A stretch of DNA of 64,000 nucleotides from Shewanella pealeana ATCC 700345 (GTDB lineage: Bacteria; Pseudomonadota; Gammaproteobacteria; Enterobacterales; Shewanellaceae). The notes under the pieces are model-generated. The model did no database searches. It was not told the DNA's origin and saw nothing but the letters and a program-made list of their open reading frames with translations. A program made the position numbers and the translations under genes. Position 1 is the stretch's first letter; every line of letters begins with the position of its first letter. The stretch spans positions 1,859,001 to 1,923,000 of the forward strand of contig NC_009901.1 of the NCBI RefSeq assembly GCF_000018285.1. Reading direction: 5' to 3'. Positions 28,593 through 36,838 of the stretch are shown here, in pieces.

Positions 28593-29642
28593 ATGAAAGA
28601 TAAAATATACCAATATATTAGCTATGCAGTACTGGGTTTAGCCGTACTGTTTTCGCTGTTTTTGGTCACAACAGACAATATCGCTCCCTTCACGACACAG
28701 GCTGCTGTGCAAAAGAACGTGGCGACAATTGCCGCCGAAGTTGAGGGCGTTGTGACTCAGGTTTATGTCAAAAATGGCCAGCAAGTGAGTAAAGGGCAAG
28801 CATTATTTTCAATCGATCAAAGCCGATACCTTATTGCGGTAAAACAAGCACAGGCTGAGCTTGACCAAGCACTGGAGTCCAATTCTGCAAAAGGACAAGA
28901 GCTGGTCTCGGCTGAGCAGCTTACCTCCCAACGAGCCTTAGAGAAATTGAATGCCAGCCGTAAGATGAAGCGATATGAGTCATTATTGAAGCAGGGTACG
29001 GTTACTCAGCAAGAGTTAGAAGATACACAGCTGGCTTATAAAGTATCTGTCAGCACTGAGTCAGCGGCCAAAGCCGAAGTGAAGCGTATTCAGGTTGAGC
29101 TGGCAACAGAGCAAGATAATGCAGCGATTGAACTCGCTAAGGCTAAGCTGGCTCAGGCTCAACTCGATCTTGAACATACCGTCATTAAAGCCAAGCTTGC
29201 GGGTTCAGTGAGCAATTTGCAGCTGCAAACGGGAAGCTACTTAGCTGCAGGGGCCAGTGCAATGTTTGTAGTCAGTGATCAAGACACTTGGCTCAGTGCG
29301 GACTTCAATGAAAAAGGCATTGCTCACCTTAAAGCTGGCGCCCGAGTAGCTGTGGTTTTCGATGCACTGCCGGGCAAAGTGTTTCAGGGAAAAATACTTA
29401 ATCAAGACAGTGCAATTTATGATGCATCGAGTCAGCTCGGTCAGCTAGCCGATGTGACTAACAGTGATCGCTGGATCAGAGAACAGCAGAAAATTCGCAC
29501 TCGCATCAGCGTCAATGAGCAAAACCCGCAACTGATTTCGGGTTCTAGAGCCAGTGTGATGGTAGAAAATGGTAATTGGCTGGTGGATACTTGCGCCAAG
29601 CTCTGGATGCACTTAGTGAGCTATTTTCACTATATATATTGA
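28593..29642 (+). CDS. HlyD-family membrane fusion protein
   Basis: Periplasmic adaptor of an EmrA/AaeA-type efflux system, 349 residues. There is one N-terminal membrane helix (residues 10-26), then a biotinyl-lipoyl half (VEGVVTQVYVKNGQQVSKGQALFSID), a long coiled-coil hairpin (about 85-195), the second lipoyl half (AKLAGSVSNLQLQTGSYLAAGA) and a beta-barrel. The ATG follows GGAGAGA. It is first gene of an operon with a FUSC-type inner-membrane protein, matching the aaeA-aaeB type arrangement for export of aromatic acids or similar compounds. Confidence 0.88.
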   Translation: MKDKIYQYISYAVLGLAVLFSLFLVTTDNIAPFTTQAAVQKNVATIAAEVEGVVTQVYVKNGQQVSKGQALFSIDQSRYLIAVKQAQAELDQALESNSAKGQELVSAEQLTSQRALEKLNASRKMKRYESLLKQGTVTQQELEDTQLAYKVSVSTESAAKAEVKRIQVELATEQDNAAIELAKAKLAQAQLDLEHTVIKAKLAGSVSNLQLQTGSYLAAGASAMFVVSDQDTWLSADFNEKGIAHLKAGARVAVVFDALPGKVFQGKILNQDSAIYDASSQLGQLADVTNSDRWIREQQKIRTRISVNEQNPQLISGSRASVMVENGNWLVDTCAKLWMHLVSYFHYIY

Positions 29643-29720
29643 GGCTAGCTAATTGCCCATTTATTAAACTTTAGTGGGGAGCCCTAATGTATTCATCAAA
29701 GAACATCTGTGGATTTGAGA

Positions 29721-30779
29721 ATGTTTGAGCCTATAGCAAACAGTATAAAGGCCTGTTTTAAATCAAGCTCTGCTTTTGGTTTAAATGAGAGAAATGAAGC
29801 GATTAGAGTCACTCTAGTTATTACATTTTGCATGTTGGTTGGCAAAGTTTTTAATTTTGATTCTAGCGTTTACCTTGCGCTGTATCCAACCATCGTCATG
29901 ACCAAAGTAAAAGACTACTGCTGGAGCAACCTAGTTCGCACTTTCGCTCCCACATTAGTGTGTGCCTGCGTGGCGTTGTTAGTTGTTGAACTGTTTCAGT
30001 CTCATCCTTTTGTTGTTTGGAGCATAAGTTTAATCTTTATTGATTGGATGCGTAAAAAAGCCGATACCCCCGCTAAGCGTGGAGGAATGATCATGCCGGT
30101 TTTTAACTGGATCTTGATTGTCATTTTTGCGCAATTTAGTAGCCAGAGCATGCCCGATAGAATCGGCGAAATTCTATTGTCTATGGTGATCACCGTGTGT
30201 GTAGCAAAGGCTGCCGTGTGGCTGTTCCCGGTAAACAGCAAGATAAGCCCTATGGCACTTAAGCCGCAAAGAGTGACCTATCAGCAAAGGCTTGTCACTA
30301 TAGGCCTGATTGGCGCAGGAATAGCGTTATTAATGAATATCAATCTGCTGTCGGCAACTTTCTGTATGGTGCCAGTGATTGCGGCGGCAACCCAGAGTGA
30401 TCGCCGTGCCTATAAAGAGGTGGTGTCACGCCGATTTATCACCCAAATTGGCGGCTGCGCCGTTGCTGTGTTAGTGAGTGTTTTACTGGCGGGTCATCAA
30501 GCGATTATAGGTTATTACGCGCTGATTGTTGCTGGTGCCATTTTTGCAATTGCTGCGATGATGGTTACAGGGCAAAATGCTCAGCGAGACATTCACGCTG
30601 ATGCGCTTTTAGCCACAGTGCTGCCAATTCAACTCTATATCGCTACTATGAGTATGGGGTTAGAGAGTATCTTTCTCAGAGCGTGGGAATTGGCGGTAAC
30701 CTTGGCGATATTATTTCTATTATTTCAGTTGTCGAACAAAAGAGAACACAATGTTACAAACAAGCCAGATAGTGCCTGA
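29721..30779 (+). CDS. FUSC-like (DUF2955-type) inner-membrane protein
   Basis: An inner-membrane protein of about 352 residues with two blocks of hydrophobic helices (about 30-165 and 195-340) separated by a short cytoplasmic part. The pattern and the partner HlyD gene point to the fusaric-acid-resistance-like/DUF2955 group, which is thought to form the export channel with its adaptor. ATG at 29721 is chosen; an in-frame GTG at 29709 is possible. The 3' end overlaps the MarR gene by 29 bases. The exported compound is unknown. Confidence 0.78.
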   Translation: MFEPIANSIKACFKSSSAFGLNERNEAIRVTLVITFCMLVGKVFNFDSSVYLALYPTIVMTKVKDYCWSNLVRTFAPTLVCACVALLVVELFQSHPFVVWSISLIFIDWMRKKADTPAKRGGMIMPVFNWILIVIFAQFSSQSMPDRIGEILLSMVITVCVAKAAVWLFPVNSKISPMALKPQRVTYQQRLVTIGLIGAGIALLMNINLLSATFCMVPVIAAATQSDRRAYKEVVSRRFITQIGGCAVAVLVSVLLAGHQAIIGYYALIVAGAIFAIAAMMVTGQNAQRDIHADALLATVLPIQLYIATMSMGLESIFLRAWELAVTLAILFLLFQLSNKREHNVTNKPDSA

Positions 30780-31212
30780 ACTCGAAGCAAGTGCGTCATT
30801 TATGATGGGATTAGCCTATAAGCAATTTAGAACTCTGGCTAACCAAGCCTTATTGGCCAAACTTGGGATCAGCTTGGAGATGTTAGGGGCGTTAAAGGTG
30901 TTAGCCCATGGCGGTGAGATGCCTCAGCAAGGACTTGCTGAGGGGTTACTGCGTGAACGTTCTGCCACTAAGCGTTTAGTGGATAATTGTATAAAGCGCG
31001 AATTGGTGACTAGCTTTAAAAGTGAAACCAATAAAAAAGCTAAATATTTAATGATCACCGATAAAGGTTTACTGATAAAAGATCAGGCCGGCGCAATATT
31101 GTCCGAGATTATTGAACAGTTTTATGAGCCCCTAAGCACCCAAGAGCGAGATACCTTATTAGTGCTTTGCCGTAAGTTGATTAAAGACGATATTTATTTG
31201 GGCAATGATTAA
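30751..31212 (+). CDS. MarR-family transcriptional regulator
   Basis: A 153-residue winged-helix regulator. The helix-turn-helix lies near 58-90 (MPQQGLAEGLLRERSATKRLVDNCIKR), followed by a basic wing (KSETNKKAKYLMITDKG). It overlaps the FUSC gene by 29 bases and is last in the operon. The double palindrome over the operon promoter at 28421-28474 is the likely binding site, giving autoregulation of the pump. The ligand is unknown. Confidence 0.88.
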   Translation: MLQTSQIVPELEASASFMMGLAYKQFRTLANQALLAKLGISLEMLGALKVLAHGGEMPQQGLAEGLLRERSATKRLVDNCIKRELVTSFKSETNKKAKYLMITDKGLLIKDQAGAILSEIIEQFYEPLSTQERDTLLVLCRKLIKDDIYLGND

Positions 31213-31233
31213 TGTTATCGGCAAAATTTTGGA

Positions 31234-31268
31234 GGACCTAGGACCTAGGACCTAGGACCTAGGACCTA
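31234..31268. repeat. Heptad tandem repeat (GGACCTA) x5
   Basis: Five exact copies of GGACCTA. A related heptad (AGAACCT) occurs four times at 46261. The same CCTAG-rich vocabulary appears in the neighbouring intergenic DNA. Confidence 0.92.
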
Positions 31269-31294
31269 AAAGCTGTTAGCACTCGAGTCTAGAG

Positions 31295-31351
31295 CCTAAA
31301 ATCTATAACGTCTTATTCAGCCTAGAACCTAAAATCTACAACGTCTTATTC
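31295..31351. repeat. 33-bp direct duplication over the yecM 3' end
   Basis: A 24-base word (CCTAAAATCTAYAACGTC plus TTATTC) occurs at 31295 and again at 31328 with a single difference. The second copy contains the stop codon of yecM. Confidence 0.8.
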
Positions 31352-31906
31352 CGCTTCAGAAGCGATAACCGCTTTAATGCCCTGAGAGTGAACTTTGACG
31401 CAAATGCCATCTCTCTTAAAGGCGATAGTCGGATTCGCTAATCGCTCTTTATCACCTTTAGGTGAACTCATTTTCACCTTAATCTCGGTTTCCCCCGATA
31501 AAACAGCGGCAAGTTGCGGTGCATGAGCCAATAACGCTTGGCTCAGTGTGTCGCAATCTTTAGCGCCGCAGTCGAGCACCAACTCAATATGCTCCCAACC
31601 TTCGACAGGATAGACTTTGTCACTTGGGTAGGGCAGCTCGACACATTCAATCGCACTATCACCCATAATTAAAGGTGTATTTAGCTCAATGATTAGAATT
31701 GGGCGGCCGTTTATCATATTGTCTGAAATGATGTTACCGACCTTGGCAAACTCATGGCGCAGTTCATCTGCGGCCTCAGCGCTATTAACGCGAAGTGCGC
31801 TATGGTCACATTCAAGTTTGAGTGAGTCTAGGCCTAACTCTTGAGTAAATGCTTGTATGCGCTGGCTAAATGTCGGCCAGCTGCTAATTAATTCTTGGTA
31901 AGTCAT
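31346..31906 (-). CDS. yecM: YecM family VOC-type protein
   Basis: A 186-residue protein closely patterned on E. coli YecM, a vicinal-oxygen-chelate fold protein proposed to bind a metal, function unproven. Shared features are the strand NIISDNMINGRPILIIELN, the ELPYPSDKVYPVEGWEHIELVL metal-site region, the SSPKGDKERLANPTIAF segment and the C-terminal VIASE. The start at 31906 (MTYQELISSWPTFSQ) has AAGG upstream; the long in-frame extension upstream overlaps the L,D-transpeptidase gene and is rejected. Confidence 0.85.
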   Translation of the reverse strand: MTYQELISSWPTFSQRIQAFTQELGLDSLKLECDHSALRVNSAEAADELRHEFAKVGNIISDNMINGRPILIIELNTPLIMGDSAIECVELPYPSDKVYPVEGWEHIELVLDCGAKDCDTLSQALLAHAPQLAAVLSGETEIKVKMSSPKGDKERLANPTIAFKRDGICVKVHSQGIKAVIASEAE

Positions 31907-31982
31907 AGGGTGTGCCTTAACGAAAATGGGCATGGAATAAAAAGTGGAAAAATAGCTGTTAATGGGAACAGTGACTGGCTCT

Positions 31983-32498
31983 TTAAGGCCAGATCTCAAT
32001 TGGGGTGCCGGGCTCAATCGCTCGCCAAAGCTCGTCCATTTCGGCATTGGTGATCGCGATACAGCCATCGGTCCAATTATACATCTGGGCTTCTTCTGGA
32101 GTTAGGCTGGAATTTGGGTTTTCACCGTGGATCATGATCTGTCCGCCAGGGCTAATACCGAGCGCGTCAGCACGTAATTTGTCTTCATCATTTGGGTAGG
32201 AGATATGGATAGCGCGGTAGTAAGCACTATCCGACTTCTTATAATCCAGTATATAACGGCCTTCAGGGGTGCGTTGATCGCCCTCGGTCAGCTTGTGACC
32301 CACAGGATTATCCCCCATGGCGATGCGGTATTTCTTGAGCACCTTGCCTTGGCGAAGTATTGCCATGCTTGCTTCAGACTTGGTCACCACCACTAAGTCG
32401 GCTTTACCACTGGCCATAGCACTCGCAAATGTGGCGCTTGAAAAAAGGGTGCTTGAAATTAGCATCAGCAAACTGAGCGATAAAACAATAAAACGCAT
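31983..32498 (-). CDS. Periplasmic L,D-transpeptidase family protein (YkuD domain)
   Basis: 171 residues with a signal peptide (cleavage near residue 26). The YkuD catalytic region is intact: IMIHGENPN gives the histidine and YNWTDGCIAITN the nucleophilic cysteine, near residues 123 and 146. The spacing matches the short YafK-type enzymes, which make or break cross-links involving meso-DAP or link lipoproteins to peptidoglycan; which reaction applies here is not evident. It is read towards yecM with a 76-base gap. Confidence 0.88.
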   Translation of the reverse strand: MRFIVLSLSLLMLISSTLFSSATFASAMASGKADLVVVTKSEASMAILRQGKVLKKYRIAMGDNPVGHKLTEGDQRTPEGRYILDYKKSDSAYYRAIHISYPNDEDKLRADALGISPGGQIMIHGENPNSSLTPEEAQMYNWTDGCIAITNAEMDELWRAIEPGTPIEIWP

Positions 32499-32711
32499 GA
32501 AAAACCTTGAGCGAAACGGCTAAAAAACGATGAGTGAATGGCTTCATATTACCTTAAAATCGCACTGGTGTTGATGGTAAAGGCTAAGATTATTTTTGAG
32601 CTCACCGAGTATGCGTGTCACACTATTCATATCACCAATCTTAAATGCCTTGATAAGTCAGATTAAACTGACCAAATCATCGCTAAATTTTTGCAAGGAT
32701 TTGTTGTAAAA

Positions 32712-33545
32712 ATGGCAACAGAGAAAGATCCAGAAAGTTCGTTAAAGCTTAAATTACGCCGGGTAATTTTCGGTACCGATACCCCTGCAGGGCGTTATTT
32801 TGATATCAGTTTAATGGTTTGTATCGTGATGAGTGTGCTGCTCGTCTTTCTTGATACCGTCGCCTCGGTTCATGAGCGTTATGGCGATATGATTGTCATT
32901 ATGGAGTGGGGCTTTACCTTTATTTTTACCATAGAGTACATATTAAGACTCTACTGCTCGGCCAAGCCACTCAGTTACGCCAGAAGTTTCTATGGCGTGG
33001 TCGATCTGTTATCGGTATTACCGACTTATTTAGCCCTGTTCTTCCCTGGGGCAAGCTTCACCATGGTCATTAGGATCCTACGTCTATTTAGGATTTTTAG
33101 GGTGTTGAAACTGCTACGCTATTTAAGTGAAGGTAACCTGCTACTGCGTGCCATGATGCAGTCTAGCCGTAAGGTGTTTATCTTCTTTTTCTCGGTGAGT
33201 CTCATCGTTGTGGTGCTCAGCGCGGTGATGTACGTGGTTGAAGGACCTAACAATGGTTTTACCTCGATTCCTAAGTCGATTTACTGGACCATTGTGACCA
33301 TCACCACCGTAGGTTATGGTGACATTACTCCGGGCACGCCGCTGGGACAGGCGATTGCGGCATTTACTATGTTGCTGGGTTACTCGATTATAGCTATCCC
33401 GACGGGTATTTTAACCGCCGAGATTTCACAAGAGATTGGCCGTACGCGAGATTTAAGACGCTGCAGTAACTGCCTGAAAGTTGGTCATGAAAATAATGCG
33501 CTCTACTGCGATCATTGCGGCAGTGAATTAGAGAGTGAGCTGTAA
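32712..33545 (+). CDS. Voltage-gated potassium channel with C-terminal zinc ribbon
   Basis: A 277-residue six-helix ion channel. S1-S4 span about residues 32-145, with an arginine-rich S4 (MVIRILRLFRIFRVLKLL). The selectivity filter TTVGYGD lies near 204. After S6 the protein ends in a short cytoplasmic tail with two CxxC pairs (CSNC...CDHC), a probable zinc ribbon. It should let K+ pass when the membrane is depolarised. The ATG at 32712 is chosen over an upstream TTG. The MATE gene follows 27 bases downstream and is probably cotranscribed. Confidence 0.88.
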   Translation: MATEKDPESSLKLKLRRVIFGTDTPAGRYFDISLMVCIVMSVLLVFLDTVASVHERYGDMIVIMEWGFTFIFTIEYILRLYCSAKPLSYARSFYGVVDLLSVLPTYLALFFPGASFTMVIRILRLFRIFRVLKLLRYLSEGNLLLRAMMQSSRKVFIFFFSVSLIVVVLSAVMYVVEGPNNGFTSIPKSIYWTIVTITTVGYGDITPGTPLGQAIAAFTMLLGYSIIAIPTGILTAEISQEIGRTRDLRRCSNCLKVGHENNALYCDHCGSELESEL

Positions 33546-33572
33546 AAATACAATTAAAGGATTAGAGGTGTT

Positions 33573-35123
33573 ATGGCTGTAGCCAAGTTTGTACAGGGAT
33601 CGATTCTGCGCCATATTTTTGTGATGAGTTCCACCGCGGCTATCGGTATTTCGGCGCTGTTTGTGGTCGACTTATTGGATATATTCTTCCTCAGTTTACT
33701 GGGGGAGCAGGAGCTTGCCGCGGCAGTTGGCTACGCTGGCACCATCTCATTCTTTACCACTTCAATAGGCATCGGCCTCTCTATTGCTCTTGGGGCTTTG
33801 GTGTCGCGCTCAATTGGCGCTAAAGAGAGTGAAAAGGCTAAGCGATTACTATTAAACAGTCTCGTTGTGACCTTGTTAATGAGCCTGTTTGTCGCATTTA
33901 GCGTGTATATGTTTATTCCAGAGCTGTTGAGACTGGTGGGCGCGACAGGCAGAACCGCCGAGCTTGCCGAGAGTTATCTTAATATTCTGGTGCCTTCCTT
34001 GCCGCTTATCTGTCTAGCGATGGCGCTCGGTAGTGCCTTGAGGGCGGTGGGCGATGCCAAGTTGTCTATGGTGTCGACCTTAGTCGGTGGTGGCGTAAAT
34101 GCGGTTTTTGACCCGATATTTATCTTCATGTTTGCCATGGGAATTGAAGGTGCAGCCGTAGCTTCAGTAATGGCTCGTTTTGCCGTGTTTGCGGTTGCGG
34201 CAAGGGGCGTTGTGGTCAAGCACAACCTATTGGGTCGCTTTAATTTTGATCACTTTGTTGAAGATTTATCTCCTATCTTTGCTATCGCAGGTCCCGCTAT
34301 GCTCACTAACGTGGCCACCCCTATCGGTAATGCGGTGGTGACTCGCGCCATCGCAGATTTTGGTGATAGTTATGTGGCTGGCTGGGCAGTGCTTGGGCGC
34401 CTCATTCCGGTGTCGTTTGGTATGATCTTCGCCTTATCCGGGGCCATCGGGCCGATTGTTGGCCAGAACTATGGCGCGTTGCAGTTTGAGCGGGTGAAAG
34501 AGTCGCTCACCCGAGCGATCCAATTTTGCGCCGTCTATGTATTGGCTGTGTCGCTGCTATTGTTTTTAACACGCCATCAAATAGTAAGTGTGTTTGATAT
34601 GAAAGGTGATGCGGCGGATTTGATCTTGTTCTTCTGCTCGTTTATCGCGGTGTTCTTTATCTTCTCAGGTGTTTTATTCGTCGCCAATGCCTCATTTAAT
34701 AACTTAGGCAAGGCCAAGTATTCGACTCTGTTTAATGTGGGTAAGGCAACATTAGGCACCATTCCATTCGTTTATTTTGGTGCTAAGTGGGGCGGGGTTT
34801 ACGGCGTGTTGATTGGTCAGGCGGTAGGCTCGATTATTTTCGGTATCGCGGGTGTGCTTGTGGCGTACCGATTGGTTGAACGGGTTAAGGCGGCAGCTGT
34901 TGTAACTGTTGCTGATGACGTCGCTGATTTCGCGAAGGACACGGCTAAAGATAAGACGAAAGATAAGAGCGAGTTTGATGAGGAGCTAAGCTTGAGTGGT
35001 CAAAGTCCACTTTCTTCCTCTTGTGCCAACATGGCAATAGTCAATGAGGAGCAAGACTGTGTGGGAAGTAATGAAGTAGCTGAGCTTATTGGCGTTAAAG
35101 AGGAGAGTACTCCTAGCAAATAA
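33573..35123 (+). CDS. MATE-family efflux transporter
   Basis: Twelve-helix Na+- or H+-driven drug/metabolite exporter, 516 residues. The two six-helix bundles, with MATE-typical segments (GALVSRSIGA, LGSALRAVGDAKLSM, GPIVGQNYGA, NLGKAKYSTLFN), end near residue 448. The last ~65 residues are an unusual polar, acidic/lysine-rich extension (AKDTAKDKTKDKSEFDEE and a serine-rich end) absent from most MATE proteins. Substrates are not predictable. Confidence 0.9.
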   Translation: MAVAKFVQGSILRHIFVMSSTAAIGISALFVVDLLDIFFLSLLGEQELAAAVGYAGTISFFTTSIGIGLSIALGALVSRSIGAKESEKAKRLLLNSLVVTLLMSLFVAFSVYMFIPELLRLVGATGRTAELAESYLNILVPSLPLICLAMALGSALRAVGDAKLSMVSTLVGGGVNAVFDPIFIFMFAMGIEGAAVASVMARFAVFAVAARGVVVKHNLLGRFNFDHFVEDLSPIFAIAGPAMLTNVATPIGNAVVTRAIADFGDSYVAGWAVLGRLIPVSFGMIFALSGAIGPIVGQNYGALQFERVKESLTRAIQFCAVYVLAVSLLLFLTRHQIVSVFDMKGDAADLILFFCSFIAVFFIFSGVLFVANASFNNLGKAKYSTLFNVGKATLGTIPFVYFGAKWGGVYGVLIGQAVGSIIFGIAGVLVAYRLVERVKAAAVVTVADDVADFAKDTAKDKTKDKSEFDEELSLSGQSPLSSSCANMAIVNEEQDCVGSNEVAELIGVKEESTPSK

Positions 35124-35164
35124 GCTCAATCAAACGAGAAACATTGCGCGGGTTTTGCCGATAT

Positions 35165-35398
35165 TTAGTTAGCTGACGCCGCTTTTTCTTCGTTTGCTTC
35201 TACTGGCGCGTCATTTGTCGCATCAGTTGTCTCTTGTGCTGTAGTCGCTTGCTCTGCTGCTTCTGCTTCAAGTTTTGCTTGTTGCTCTGCACGCTCTGCT
35301 TTAGACACGTATTTTTTGATCGTAGGCGCAGTGTGCTTATTAAGGCGAGCCTTAGCACGTTTTGCAGTCTTTTTGATCATCTTCTGTTTTCTGTTCAT
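35165..35398 (-). CDS. Small basic DUF2986-type protein
   Basis: A 77-residue protein: a strongly basic N-terminal half (MNRKQKMIKKTAKRAKARLN, then APTIKKYVSKAERAE) and an Ala/Glu/Thr-rich acidic tail. The N-terminus resembles the DUF2986 family of Shewanella and Vibrio, whose function is unknown. The basic part could bind nucleic acid or ribosomes; that is inference only. It is a single gene. Confidence 0.72.
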   Translation of the reverse strand: MNRKQKMIKKTAKRAKARLNKHTAPTIKKYVSKAERAEQQAKLEAEAAEQATTAQETTDATNDAPVEANEEKAASAN

Positions 35399-35673
35399 GA
35401 GTTCTCTACGATATGCCTATTAATAACGTCTATATGATGACTATTGTGACACATTCTGCGCCAAGCTAGAAATCGGAGCCGAATTTTACCTTAAACAAGG
35501 CACAACCGCCACTGCAGTATTGTGATTAACAATATTGGCAACTTGTTTTGGCTTACCTTAGGTTGAACTAAAAATGGGCGAGACTCGGCATGGACTAAAA
35601 ATGATGTACCAAATTTTGCGATAGGATTAAAATGGCGCAAAGCATCAATAGTGGTGCACGATAAAGCATAAAG

Positions 35674-36006
35674 ATGAGTAATAAAACCAGCATGAATCCA
35701 CCGAATAAGATCACTTTTTTCAGCCGCTTCGAAGCCGATATTCTTGCGGGCAAGAAAACCATTACTCTGCGCGATGAGTCCGAGTCTTTCTATCAGGCAG
35801 GCCAGCGGGTGAGTGTGTCAAACTTAGAAGATGGCCGCTGTTATGGTGAGCTCGATATTCTGTCGGTTGAACAAGTGGCTTATGACGACTTAGATGACAC
35901 ACATGCAGAACAAGAGAATATGAGTCTTGCAGAGCTTAAGACATTAATCCGCCAGATTTATCCTGGGATCACCTCTATGTATTTGATCCGCTTCTCATTA
36001 GTCTAA
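35674..36006 (+). CDS. yqfB: N(4)-acetylcytidine amidohydrolase (ASCH domain)
   Basis: A 110-residue ASCH-fold protein. It follows E. coli YqfB closely through ITFFSRFEADILAGKKTITLRDESES, HAEQENMSLAELK and the IYPG...YLIRF end. YqfB hydrolyses N4-acetylcytidine to cytidine; its Lys-Thr-Glu catalytic set corresponds to the KKT and HAEQE segments here. It has a few extra residues at the N-terminus. It is a single gene. Confidence 0.9.
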   Translation: MSNKTSMNPPNKITFFSRFEADILAGKKTITLRDESESFYQAGQRVSVSNLEDGRCYGELDILSVEQVAYDDLDDTHAEQENMSLAELKTLIRQIYPGITSMYLIRFSLV

Positions 36007-36193
36007 TCATAACGGCTCGTGAGTGGAGCAAGTTCGTTAGCTTTAGTTCAATAATATTTTACAAACTCACTCGTTAATTTAACGTAGTGTGCAGTTATTC
36101 AAAACTCTGGTTTTTGAATAACGATACTTCATGCAAAAAAACATGGTAGACAGTAGACTTGCGCTATTCGAGTGAATAGTGCGATCTGGTGTC

Positions 36194-36838
36194 ATGTCTG
36201 AGAAAACTCCCCCAAAAGGCATTGCTGAACAAGCGACGGAAAAAGCCGCCGAACAAAATGTTCGAGTAGCGCTTATCCGTGCTGCTAACCAATGCTTTAC
36301 CGCTTCAGATTATGATAGCGTCAGCATTAGGAAAATTGCGCAGCAGGCTGGCGTTAACATGGCGATGATCCGTTATTACTTTGGTAATAAGTTAGGACTA
36401 TTTGAAGCCATGGTGACTGAGCAGATCCATCCTATCCATCAAAGGGCTAAGACGCTGCAAAAGCATCAAGCTAAGCCTACGATCGCAGATCTGATCAATG
36501 AGTTTTACCAAACCATGATCCCTAATCCAGATTTCCCCCGTTTTTTATTTCGCTTAATGAACTCAGATGGCTCAAGTGAGGCTAAAGAGGTTATTTTTAA
36601 ACTCTTTACGCCTATTGTTGAGCTGACGCCTATGCCCAAAGCGTTACTCGAAGAGTGCGGTGACTTCGACCCTATGATGGTGAAGATGTCGTTACTCAGC
36701 CTTATGATTTTTCCCTTTGTCATGCCGTTATCAATGGCAAAACTGCACGGTTATCAACTTAATGATGAATTTTATACTCAATTGGCCAAACACAATATTG
36801 CACTTATCCAGCACGGACTCTTTGGAGGTCAGCAATAA
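36194..36838 (+). CDS. TetR-family regulator of the RND efflux operon
   Basis: A 214-residue regulator. The helix-turn-helix lies near residues 38-70 (YDSVSIRKIAQQAGVNMAMIRYYFGNK), followed by a helical ligand domain. The ATG at 36194 is chosen; an in-frame GTG at 36179 is possible. The stop overlaps the next ATG by one base (TAATG), so it is cotranslated with the pump genes and probably represses them. The ligand is unknown. Confidence 0.88.
   Translation: MSEKTPPKGIAEQATEKAAEQNVRVALIRAANQCFTASDYDSVSIRKIAQQAGVNMAMIRYYFGNKLGLFEAMVTEQIHPIHQRAKTLQKHQAKPTIADLINEFYQTMIPNPDFPRFLFRLMNSDGSSEAKEVIFKLFTPIVELTPMPKALLEECGDFDPMMVKMSLLSLMIFPFVMPLSMAKLHGYQLNDEFYTQLAKHNIALIQHGLFGGQQ

Noticed and set aside
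31907..32068. A 54-residue N-terminal extension of YecM
   Set aside because: It overlaps the L,D-transpeptidase gene, has no family match and the ATG at 31906 has a ribosome site.
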